In this document: piece after piece, positions 1-6,467 of the stretch
Layout of the letters: each line of letters opens with the position of its first letter
How positions within the stretch are numbered: position 1 is the stretch's first letter
Source of the DNA: Flavobacteriales bacterium
GTDB taxonomy: Bacteria; Bacteroidota; Bacteroidia; NS11-12g; UBA955
Assembly: GCA_947464515.1 (NCBI GenBank)
Contig: CANHXF010000075.1
Location: forward strand, 1 to 7,786
DNA: 7,786 nucleotides
Direction: 5' to 3'
The notes under the pieces: generated by a model
Told to the model about the DNA's origin: nothing
Databases searched by the model: none
The model's input: only the letters and a program-made list of their open reading frames with translations
Position numbers and translations under genes: made by a program

Positions 1-2608
1 GACGTTTGTCGAAGATGCACTCACCCCATCTATTGTAAACACTCCAATACCCCGACTTCACTGCACAAGGCTTACCCCAATCATCCACAAACATCGGACG
101 TACCTCATCGTTCAAACCCTGACTACCAAATGGTGTTAGCGCGTTTGGCATCCACATTTTACAGTCACATCGCAGCGCATAAACCCTAACTGTATCGTCC
201 CGCATTCCACAAGCATTCTCCGTGTGTAATATGTAAGTACCCGATTGTGAAACACTCAAATCCCCCGTTTTTGCACCCGTGTTCCATTGATATTTACTGT
301 AACCGGAAAACTGACGTCCCTTTAAGATATAAGGTGTCCCACCGCAGAAATATTCATCAGTCGCCAATCTCCGCTCCGGCACCGTATCAATCATAATTTT
401 GAACGTGTCCGTTCTTACCCCACAAGCATTGGTAAGCGTCAGATAAAACTTCCCACTACCCGTAATCAAACGCTTGGGACCCACGGTTAAATCATCCCAC
501 AAATACGCAGAAACGTTTGGTTGCGTCATATCCAAATCCCATCCAAAAATAGAATTACAAAAAGTGGTATCCTTCACCCGAGATTTGGTAGGTGGTAACT
601 TAACCTTGACGTCAAAAGTATCATACGCAACCCCACACAAATTGGAAACCGTCAAAACAACATTCGCCGTTCCATTAAATGATTTTGGAACCATCGTATC
701 GCCATCAGGCCAAGTATACAAACTCTGAGAAACTTTTGGGAAATTCACAACAACCGATTTGCCAATGCAAAATACCGTGTCCAACAATTTAGGGCTTACC
801 GGAGGCAATAAAATTTTAAATCGAACAGAATCTACCCGACTTCCGCAGGCATTACGCGTATCAAGCCAATAAACTCCTGGCTTAGTAAACGTCCGCTTAT
901 TCAACGTACTTCCATTGTCCCACACATATTTGGCAAACGGTTGAGACACATCAATGGAATAACTAAACGGGCTCTTGCAAAAAAGCGTATCCTTCAAGTT
1001 GGGCTTGGTTGGAGCCGACGCACTGCCAACAATCAAGGTGTCTTCACGACTTCCACAAGCATTTTTCGATGTCAGATAAAAGGTCCCCGCTGCAGTAAAA
1101 CTTCTCTGTGGCGATGTGCTCCCATCCTTCCAAGCATAAGATTCCGCCAAAACTTGAGTCGCATCTGTAGAAACACTGCTCGTGCTGGGGCAAAGAACCA
1201 ACGGCGATGTTATCGTTTTTATTGGCAAAGGACAAGCCTGTGTGCAGTTAACCGCCTGCGAGATAGCGTAACTGGCGGTATCAAACGTCAATGCAGCCAT
1301 GTCACCAAACGACTTCAACGTAAATTTAGTTGAATCCCATGTCCATGTCAACGCAGAATTGGTCGCCGTAGAAGTACTCGTTCCGCAGGTGCTGTTGCAC
1401 GGGCTATTGATCATAAAATTGTTGTGCACCCCGGCAGCATTATCAACGCCGATGGCCACTACACCGCCCTTTGATCGAGCGAAGAAATTCCTAGATGAAA
1501 ATGTTGCTACCGTTGAAAAGTTGACATTCCCGTTGCTCAGTATTTTCTGATTCTGGATGGTTGCACCTGTCGCTGTATCGATCTGAAACAACAACATTCG
1601 GGTATTCGTAAACGTTTGATAGGTTGAACTCACCCATAAGGAAGATCCTTCAAAATAGGCATGCTGACCGCCCTCGGCGACATTATTTGTACCGATGCTG
1701 CGCGACCATTTCCTCGTGCCGTTGGCGGTAAAAGCGCATACCACCACATTCGCTGTTAGACCAGCCCCTGTAGTTCCGATGGCATAAATTGTCCCACCAG
1801 GCGCTACCACAACATGACCAAATTGATTGATGCCGTTGCTTGTCCCCTTCCAAACTTTTCGCACTGTACCATCGTTTCTGATGAAAGCGGCAAAAGGATA
1901 TGTTTGTAAAGTCCTGCACCAACCGGTTATCACCCATTCATTGCCTACACGCGCAATTCCATACGCATGATGCTCCGTATTATTTAAATCAAGATTAACA
2001 CTCCATATTGTTGAGCCTGTAGAGTCCAATTGCGCCGCAATTATGTTGGCTTTACCCATCTGTTGTCGACCCTCACCCACAACCACAATCGTATTAGCAT
2101 CATAAACCAATGCGCGCATCAAAACATCAGACTGACCTGTCCTAGAAGAACTCGGCGTTTGTTTTGTCCACTTCAACTTCCCGTTGGCTGAAAAATAAGA
2201 AACAACCCCCAAAGTTGCATTTAATGAGGAGACCGCGGAAGAACCCACTACCACAGCGCCACCCGATGGCGTTACCGCTACATCGTTGATATTTTCATTG
2301 GCATTGGCAAAACCCTTTACGCCATATCGAATACTCGACACAAATTTTCCAGTGTCGTTGAAACGCATTAAAAAACCATCTTGGTGATTAGACCCTGAAA
2401 CACTGCCATACCCTGCAACCCAAAAACCCTTTGCATCACCAGAAACAGAGGTGGTTGACATATTGGATAATCCCACTTTGTCGGTATTCGTGAAATACTG
2501 CCGCTTAATAAATGGATAGCAAATTCCTTGTGATTTCACCCCCCCAAACGACCCAAATCCCACTAAAATAATTAGTACTGCTTTAATAATAATTCGAACG
2601 AAACCCAC
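1..2608 (-). CDS. Large secreted surface protein with T9SS type-B (CHU_C) sorting domain, C-terminus cut by window edge
   Basis: The frame is open from a GTG at 2608 to the left edge: 869 codons plus one base, with no stop or frameshift. No in-frame ATG lies between the upstream stop (2648-2650) and this GTG. Residues 1-26 look like a signal peptide (Arg5 and Lys9, hydrophobic core 6-23, cleavage near VKS|Q27). Residues ~30-400 carry repeats of the form F-x-(D/N)-x-x-G-x-x-x-W, with Trp at 147, 202, 253 and 301 and a related FNDTG at 83-87, suggesting a beta-propeller. Residues ~470-810 hold five Ig-like modules. From ~814 the text CDCKMWMPNALTPFG, then LNDEVRP and YNRWGE, matches the start of the CHU_C gliding-motility C-terminal domain. 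The family is exported by T9SS and displayed on the cell surface, often with a PorP/SprF-type partner, which is not in this window. The domain's last few dozen residues are missing here. The ligand or function is unknown; adhesion or a structural role is inference. Confidence 0.9.
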   Translation of the reverse strand, partial: MGFVRIIIKAVLIILVGFGSFGGVKSQGICYPFIKRQYFTNTDKVGLSNMSTTSVSGDAKGFWVAGYGSVSGSNHQDGFLMRFNDTGKFVSSIRYGVKGFANANENINDVAVTPSGGAVVVGSSAVSSLNATLGVVSYFSANGKLKWTKQTPSSSRTGQSDVLMRALVYDANTIVVVGEGRQQMGKANIIAAQLDSTGSTIWSVNLDLNNTEHHAYGIARVGNEWVITGWCRTLQTYPFAAFIRNDGTVRKVWKGTSNGINQFGHVVVAPGGTIYAIGTTGAGLTANVVVCAFTANGTRKWSRSIGTNNVAEGGQHAYFEGSSLWVSSTYQTFTNTRMLLFQIDTATGATIQNQKILSNGNVNFSTVATFSSRNFFARSKGGVVAIGVDNAAGVHNNFMINSPCNSTCGTSTSTATNSALTWTWDSTKFTLKSFGDMAALTFDTASYAISQAVNCTQACPLPIKTITSPLVLCPSTSSVSTDATQVLAESYAWKDGSTSPQRSFTAAGTFYLTSKNACGSREDTLIVGSASAPTKPNLKDTLFCKSPFSYSIDVSQPFAKYVWDNGSTLNKRTFTKPGVYWLDTRNACGSRVDSVRFKILLPPVSPKLLDTVFCIGKSVVVNFPKVSQSLYTWPDGDTMVPKSFNGTANVVLTVSNLCGVAYDTFDVKVKLPPTKSRVKDTTFCNSIFGWDLDMTQPNVSAYLWDDLTVGPKRLITGSGKFYLTLTNACGVRTDTFKIMIDTVPERRLATDEYFCGGTPYILKGRQFSGYSKYQWNTGAKTGDLSVSQSGTYILHTENACGMRDDTVRVYALRCDCKMWMPNALTPFGSQGLNDEVRPMFVDDWGKPCAVKSGYWSVYNRWGECIFDKR
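179..1201 (-). repeat. Five tandem Ig-like (PKD-like) protein modules of ~70 residues
   Basis: These are protein-level tandem repeats within the surface protein. Each module has a first cysteine, usually in D-x-x-FC, then a central W, then NACG or NLCG, usually followed by a D-(T/S) strand. Cysteine pairs are at residues 473/518, 544/588, 614/658, 684/729 and 755/800. The in-pair spacing is 44-45 and the module period is 70-71 residues. This regularity suggests one intramodule disulfide per domain, but that is inference. The copies have diverged clearly in sequence, so the array is old rather than a recent duplication. Similar modules usually form the stalk before a CHU_C domain in Bacteroidota surface proteins. 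Confidence 0.8.
2539..2545 (-). repeat. G7 homopolymer inside signal-peptide codons
   Basis: Seven consecutive C on the plus strand read as GGG GGG GTG in the surface-protein gene (Gly22, Gly23, Val24), about 64 bases after the start codon. Slippage of one base would truncate the protein within the signal peptide. Whether the tract actually varies in length cannot be seen from one sequence. Confidence 0.8.
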
Positions 2609-2637
2609 CTGTATATATTTTAATGACTTATGGACGA

Positions 2638-2669
2638 CAAAATTCGCTTATTTGTTGGCTTGAACACAA
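2638..2669 (-). promoter_or_regulatory. Candidate Bacteroidota promoter for the left surface-protein gene
   Basis: On the minus strand a TTG (2669-2667) is followed after 21 bases by GAATTTTG (2645-2638), one mismatch from the -7 consensus TAnnTTTG. Transcription would begin near 2632, leaving a leader of about 24 bases before the GTG at 2608. The -33 TTG directly abuts a T10 run. The consensus is short and the region is AT-rich, so a chance match is possible. Confidence 0.35.
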
Positions 2670-2677
2670 AAAAAAAA
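2668..2677. repeat. A10 homopolymer tract
   Basis: Ten consecutive A on the plus strand (T10 on the minus strand) lie next to the candidate -33 element of the left surface-protein gene. It could act as a bent or UP-like element, or as a length-variable tract. It may equally be simple AT-rich intergenic sequence. Confidence 0.6.
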
Positions 2678-2729
2678 TGACACATTTGTGTAAAACCCAA
2701 AAAGTTGTGTCTACCCCCAAAGACTTTTG

Positions 2730-2784
2730 AAAATTCTGCGAATTTTGCAAAAAGTTTTCCTTCTGTTGCGTTTGTTGCAAATTC
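2730..2784. repeat. Overlapping inverted repeats upstream of gmk
   Basis: AAAATTC (2730-2736) and GAATTTT (2740-2746) form a perfect 7-bp inverted repeat with a 3-base spacer. The same central arm, extended to GAATTTTGCAA (2740-2750), is also complementary with one bulged base to TTGCAAATTC (2775-2784). The two pairings are mutually exclusive and overlap the candidate gmk -33 and -7 elements. This could be an operator. AT-rich chance is the alternative. Confidence 0.45.
2743..2774 (+). promoter_or_regulatory. Candidate promoter for gmk-nadD
   Basis: TTTTG at 2743-2747 is followed after 19 bases by TGCGTTTG (2767-2774), one mismatch from TAnnTTTG. The implied start near 2780 lies about 35 bases before the ATG at 2815. 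A second, weaker -7 candidate is CATGTTTG at 2803-2810. It would start transcription at or after 2815 and so would fit only a downstream gmk start. Neither match is strong. Confidence 0.3.
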
Positions 2785-2814
2785 AAACGGATCATCCCAT
2801 ATCATGTTTGGAGA

Positions 2815-3432
2815 ATGACTAACAAAATGCCGACCTTCGTAGCCGGAAGATATTTCTCTAATCAATTGGAAAAACTCATCATCTTTTCTGCCCCCTCTGG
2901 CTCAGGGAAAACCACAGTGGTAAAACACTTGCTGGAAGTTATGAGCAATCAACTCGCGTTTTCCGTTAGCGCCACCACCCGCAGCCCAAGGCCAGGCGAG
3001 TTAGATGGTAGAGAATATCATTTCTTATCTCTAGATGATTTCAATCAAAACGTTGCCGATAACCAATTTTTAGAACACGAAGAAGTCTATGCCGGCATAC
3101 TTTATGGCACCCTCTGGTCTGAGGTAAAAAAGATTTGGGCCGAAGGCAAAGCCGTCGTTTTTGATGTCGATGTAAAAGGCGGACTCAACCTAAAACGCAA
3201 ATTTGGCGATCAAGCACTCGCTGTTTTTCTAAGACCACCGAGCGTAGATGTCCTCATGGAACGCCTAACCAAACGCAGCACCGAAGTGGAACACCAACTT
3301 CAAGAACGCATCGCAAAAGCAAACTATGAACTCAGTTTTGAATCTCAGTACGATACGGTAGTGGTGAACGACATCCTAGAAGAAACTTTCGCAACCTGCG
3401 AAAAATTGGTCAGTGATTTCATTCAAAACTAA
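2815..3432 (+). CDS. gmk: Guanylate kinase
   Basis: It phosphorylates GMP to GDP with ATP in the cytosol, an essential step in GTP/dGTP supply. Counting from the ATG at 2815 (205 aa), the P-loop APSGSGKTT is at residues 26-34. The GMP-binding signature SATTRSPRPGE is at 52-62, followed by DGREYHF and EVYAGILYGT. The lid/adenine region follows with RPPSVDVLMERLTKR (140-154), and the conserved YDTVVVND is at 179-186. Bacterial guanylate kinases usually start a few residues before the LIIFSAPSG strand. The in-frame TTG at 2866 gives (M)EKLIIFSAPSG and 188 aa, the usual length. The 17 extra residues from the ATG look non-homologous, so the TTG may be the true start; ATGs at 2815 and 2827 are the alternatives. 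The nadD start lies 11 bp downstream, which indicates one transcript. yicC, often found just upstream in this phylum, is absent. Confidence 0.97.
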   Translation: MTNKMPTFVAGRYFSNQLEKLIIFSAPSGSGKTTVVKHLLEVMSNQLAFSVSATTRSPRPGELDGREYHFLSLDDFNQNVADNQFLEHEEVYAGILYGTLWSEVKKIWAEGKAVVFDVDVKGGLNLKRKFGDQALAVFLRPPSVDVLMERLTKRSTEVEHQLQERIAKANYELSFESQYDTVVVNDILEETFATCEKLVSDFIQN

Positions 3433-3443
3433 AGAGAGATAGC

Positions 3444-4034
3444 ATGCGCATTGGACTCTATTTTGGCTCGTTCAACCCCATCCATTTTGGTCACCTACAA
3501 GTGGCCCATTACTTCTATATGCTGGGAAAGTTTGATGCCATTTGGATGATTCCATCGCCATTAAATCCTCACAAATCGGAAGAGACCTTGGTGCCTGCCG
3601 ACCTGCGACTGAGTTGGGTGCAAAAAGCCATAGATGGAGAAAAAGGACTTGAATGCAATGACGTTGAATTCCATTTAGGCACTCCGAGTTACACGCATCG
3701 AACAGTAACCCATTTATATCAAGAGTTCCGTCAGCACCAGTTTTCATTAATCATGGGAGCCGATAATTTACAGAGCTTTCATTCATGGAATCACGCGGAA
3801 GAACTTGCTAAAATTTGTCCGCTCCACGTGTATGCAAGACCCGGATACCCCAAGCCAGAAGAGCCCATTCCTTTCGGCGCCACTTGGTACGATGCACCCC
3901 TACTGCATATTTCGGCTACGGAAATTAGAGATTTATTGGCCAATCAAAAACCGATCGACCACCTAGTCCCTCAATCAGTCATTGGCGAGATCGAGGCTTT
4001 TTTTCAGCACTTTCTCGCGAATCAACACGAGTAA
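3444..4034 (+). CDS. nadD: Nicotinate-nucleotide adenylyltransferase
   Basis: It transfers AMP from ATP to nicotinate mononucleotide, giving deamido-NAD in NAD biosynthesis (cytosol). At 196 aa it has a usual NadD length and a complete motif set. The nucleotidyltransferase signature GSFNPIHFGH is at residues 8-17. NPHK is at 41-44 and PSYT (substrate loop) at 81-84. GADN is at 105-108, followed by SWNHAEE at 114-120, and HISATEIR (the ISxTxIR ATP-binding motif) is at 155-162. It starts 11 bp after the gmk stop, with a purine-rich AGAGAG a few bases before the ATG that could act as a weak ribosome binding site. The last 60 bp overlap, tail to tail, the end of the opposite-strand transporter gene. 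The C-terminal helix (IGEIEAFFQHF) still looks normal for the family, so the overlap does not seem to have damaged it. Confidence 0.97.
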   Translation: MRIGLYFGSFNPIHFGHLQVAHYFYMLGKFDAIWMIPSPLNPHKSEETLVPADLRLSWVQKAIDGEKGLECNDVEFHLGTPSYTHRTVTHLYQEFRQHQFSLIMGADNLQSFHSWNHAEELAKICPLHVYARPGYPKPEEPIPFGATWYDAPLLHISATEIRDLLANQKPIDHLVPQSVIGEIEAFFQHFLANQHE

Positions 4035-4895
4035 ATAAGCTACAGTAAACGTCACAAAAAACGAGTACAAGGCATACACGAGCGCCGGCTTTTCCATACT
4101 CGAGTTATGCAACTTTTCGCCCGCAATAATTAGAGCCAACGCCGTATTGTGCAATCCCACCTCAATTGCAATTGTGATACGATTTCGGTAGCTCAAATTC
4201 AAGGGTATACCCACGATGAATCCCACCAGCATCGAAAGTATATTGAGCGATACAACGTATGGGGTTAACAGCCAGATATCCGCGGTCGACATATCCGTTC
4301 CACCATGCTGACTTCCGGCAAGAAATTTGAATCCGAACACGCAGAATAACAGTAAGGGCAAAATAATATTTACCCATTTGCTGATGCGGGTAACATTGCG
4401 GCCAAACTTTCGTTTGGCCGACATTCCCAACAGCGCAGGAATAATCGTGACCAAAAAAATCTCAAACAGCGTATTCCAAAACGGCAAATACACAACATCA
4501 GCGCCTCCGTCTTTCATGAAATATCGCAGACACAAATTCACAACCAGAGGTATAGAAATCAGCGATAGCAAAGCATTACTAACAGTTAGCGAAACCGCCA
4601 AGGCCACATTTCCCTTGACAAAATAACTAACTAAATTGGACGTGATTCCACCCGGACAAAGGCTCAAAATCATAATGCCAACCTTCATTTCAGGCGGCAA
4701 CGGACTCTGCATCACAATGAAAGCAGCAACAAAAGGCAAAATTACCATTTGGGCAAATAAACCAATCGCTAAACTCTTTGGCTGGTCAAAAAGTTGCTGA
4801 AAATCCTCCTTCTTCAAAGACAATCCCAAACCAAACATGATCAACGCCAAAACAATATTTAGCAAAAAATTGATATTGATCAGAGGGAGTGCCAT
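3975..4895 (-). CDS. Bile acid:sodium symporter (BASS) family transporter
   Basis: This is a 306-residue inner-membrane protein with about nine hydrophobic segments, roughly residues 5-26, 42-63, 70-92, 97-124, 137-159, 172-193, 208-232, 238-260 and 271-293. Family marks are the early MFGLGLSLK, the PGGITSN motif at 81-87 (the Na+-binding PGGxxSN signature) and EVGLHNTALA at 245-254 (usually E-x-G-x-Q-N; here His replaces Gln). Bacterial members carry bile acids, pantoate, 2-keto acids or other organic anions with Na+; the substrate here cannot be read from sequence. The ATG at 4895 is chosen because an upstream ATG (4921-4919) runs into a stop after seven codons. It lies 42 bp after the LysE-family gene on the same strand and is probably the last gene of that operon. 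Its 3' end overlaps nadD by 60 bp on the opposite strand. Confidence 0.92.
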   Translation of the reverse strand: MALPLININFLLNIVLALIMFGLGLSLKKEDFQQLFDQPKSLAIGLFAQMVILPFVAAFIVMQSPLPPEMKVGIMILSLCPGGITSNLVSYFVKGNVALAVSLTVSNALLSLISIPLVVNLCLRYFMKDGGADVVYLPFWNTLFEIFLVTIIPALLGMSAKRKFGRNVTRISKWVNIILPLLLFCVFGFKFLAGSQHGGTDMSTADIWLLTPYVVSLNILSMLVGFIVGIPLNLSYRNRITIAIEVGLHNTALALIIAGEKLHNSSMEKPALVYALYSFFVTFTVAYLLVLIREKVLKKSLDLAND

Positions 4896-4937
4896 GGCTA
4901 TAAATATCGACGTGAATTCATCCCCCTATTCACAAAA

Positions 4938-5597
4938 TCAGTGTGGCCTAGCCGCCTGAATCCAAGTCGTTAACAAGAGTACGAAATGATAAGCAAAATA
5001 CAAACCTATGGCCGACAATATCACACCAAAATAACGATTTACCAATGCGTAAACACTCTCACTAAGCTTGCGGCCGATGTAATGACTTAAATACACTTTC
5101 CCCAAATCCAAACACAGCAACGTACACAAAATGGTTATCAATTCAACCAAAATTGGCAAGCGATCATGGAGAGAATCGCCTTCGTAACCCACACTCAATG
5201 TGGCAATTACACTCACCCAAAGCAGCATCACAAAGGGATTAATGATATTCATGAAAAAGCCCCGATACACTGAACTACTGCCCTTGACCGTAATTTCAGG
5301 AATTTTGTGATTTTTACTAAAAATAGCTGTTAGTCCCAGATATAAAATCGCGGCGGCGGCCAAACCGGTAAATACCAATTTGAACATTGGGGCGGTGAAG
5401 TAGTGCGACAAACCAAAGAAGCAGAGCAGAGCGACAAACAATTCACTCAAGAAAATCCCCAGGGCCACGTGCATACCTTGTCGTTTCCCACCTTGAATCC
5501 CCGTGTGAATCAGGGTAAAAAAAGAAGGCCCAAAACTCAGAATGCCTATCAAAAAGCCATACCAAATTCCCTTCCCTATAGATAATAACAATTCCAA
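4938..5597 (-). CDS. LysE family translocator (amino-acid/small-molecule exporter)
   Basis: This is a 219-residue membrane protein of LysE/RhtB-family length. Hydrophobic segments are at about residues 10-30, 43-63, 70-92, 113-135, 149-170 and 188-211. Family marks are GFLIGILSFGPSFFTLI in the first helix (the usual PGP is FGP here), the charged GIQGGKRQGMHVALG loop after it, and NIINPFVMLLW (117-127), matching the conserved NPKxxLFW-type helix. Known relatives export lysine, threonine, homoserine or similar compounds; the substrate here is unknown. The first usable start is a TTG at 5597, because the upstream frame closes at 5613-5615 and the next ATG lies inside the second helix. The nearby ATG at 5607 is out of frame. 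It sits between the phosphatase gene (53 bp upstream) and the BASS transporter (42 bp downstream), probably in one operon. Confidence 0.9.
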   Translation of the reverse strand: MELLLSIGKGIWYGFLIGILSFGPSFFTLIHTGIQGGKRQGMHVALGIFLSELFVALLCFFGLSHYFTAPMFKLVFTGLAAAAILYLGLTAIFSKNHKIPEITVKGSSSVYRGFFMNIINPFVMLLWVSVIATLSVGYEGDSLHDRLPILVELITILCTLLCLDLGKVYLSHYIGRKLSESVYALVNRYFGVILSAIGLYFAYHFVLLLTTWIQAARPH

Positions 5598-5612
5598 TTC
5601 GCTGCATGCAAT

Positions 5613-5634
5613 TTAGGCCCGATTTTGGGCGATA
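5613..5634 (-). other. Small hairpin-forming inverted repeat between phosphatase and LysE genes
   Basis: On the minus strand GCCC AAAATC GGGC forms a 4-bp GC stem with a 6-base loop in the 53-bp gap. It is too short and lacks a U-tract, so it is not a convincing terminator. It could affect mRNA stability or translation of the TTG-started gene that follows. Confidence 0.25.
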
Positions 5635-5650
5635 CCAAACCGAGTTTACC

Positions 5651-6466
5651 CTAGGCCAATTTATCAGACACCCGCTGCAAAAACTCTTTCGCCAAGGCCG
5701 GATGGGCTGCAATAATTTCCCGCTTAAACAAAACTGAAGTCCCGCCTGTAAAGTTCGATACAAATCCGCCTGCTTCTTCCACCAACAAAATACCGGCCGC
5801 CACATCCCACGGAGCCAACCCCATTTCGTAAAAAGCATCAAACCGTCCCGCTGCCATATAGGCCAAATCAATGGCGGCCGAACCCATTCTGCGCAATCCG
5901 TGGGTGCTGCGCATCAAATCGGAAAGCAGTTCTAGATAGGGTGACATTTTTTCAAAATCGTAGTACGGGAACCCAGTTGCGATAAGCGATTGCGACAAAT
6001 TCAATTCGCCCGTGAGTTGCAAAACCTTGCCATTCAAATAGGCACCACCACCGCGAACCGCAGTGAAAGTTTCTTGCATCGCAGGGGCATGAACGACACC
6101 CAATTGGGCTGATCCACCGTCCCACAGAGCCACACTGACAGCAAAAACAGGCAGTCCATGCAAAAAATTGGTTGTCCCATCCAACGGATCGATGATCCAA
6201 GTGGGTTCATCACTCAAAACTGAGTCGGGATTATATTCTTCCCCAATGAAACAAGAACCGGGCAAAATCGCCGATAACCCGTCCATGAGTTTTTGTTCTG
6301 ATTCCTTGTCAACAAAACTCACCAATTGGTTGAGTCCTTTGTCGGCAATATCAACCGACTTCACCGTTTGCCAATGTTGCATTTGAAATGTGCCCACTTC
6401 TTTACAGAGGGCTTCCACCTCAACGAGGTAGTTTTTCAGTTGCGACAATGCCAAACCGCTTGTCAT
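5651..6466 (-). CDS. Inositol-monophosphatase family protein (SuhB/IMPase-like)
   Basis: This is a 271-residue, Mg2+-dependent, Li+-sensitive-type sugar phosphatase fold, predicted cytosolic. Metal-site motifs are complete: LVSFVDKESE (48-57, the VTxxDxxxE motif), GEE at 75-77, WIIDPLDGTTNF at 90-101 and APWDVAAG at 218-225. GSAAIDLAYMAAGRFD (195-210) is the usual family core. DGTTNF rather than DGTKEF favours inositol-1-phosphatase/SuhB-type over CysQ (PAP phosphatase). Likely substrates are myo-inositol phosphate or related sugar phosphates. An upstream in-frame TTG at 6490 would overlap the bacilliredoxin gene by 23 bp. The ATG at 6466 is preferred because it gives a normal N-terminus and starts one base after the bacilliredoxin stop (TAATATG), which implies translational coupling. 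Confidence 0.95.
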   Translation of the reverse strand: MTSGLALSQLKNYLVEVEALCKEVGTFQMQHWQTVKSVDIADKGLNQLVSFVDKESEQKLMDGLSAILPGSCFIGEEYNPDSVLSDEPTWIIDPLDGTTNFLHGLPVFAVSVALWDGGSAQLGVVHAPAMQETFTAVRGGGAYLNGKVLQLTGELNLSQSLIATGFPYYDFEKMSPYLELLSDLMRSTHGLRRMGSAAIDLAYMAAGRFDAFYEMGLAPWDVAAGILLVEEAGGFVSNFTGGTSVLFKREIIAAHPALAKEFLQRVSDKLA

Positions 6467-6467
6467 A

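Noticed and set aside
474..1550. Plus-strand open frames at 474-728, 941-1333 and 1299-1550
   Set aside because: They lie opposite the long surface-protein frame, whose domain structure is clear, and show no recognisable motifs.
2620..2865. Minus-strand open frame of 81 codons across the gmk 5' region
   Set aside because: It overlaps the gmk coding start and both candidate promoters, and its residues show no recognisable family features.
5613..5634. Rho-independent terminator between the phosphatase and LysE genes
   Set aside because: The stem has only 4 bp and no U-tract follows.
5443..5871. Minus-strand 142-codon open frame
   Set aside because: It is a shifted-frame shadow of the phosphatase and LysE-family genes, both of which have complete motif sets in their own frames.
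5651..6466. CysQ (PAP phosphatase) assignment for the phosphatase
   Set aside because: The metal-binding block reads DPLDGTTNF, typical of IMPase/SuhB; CysQ usually has DGTKEF.
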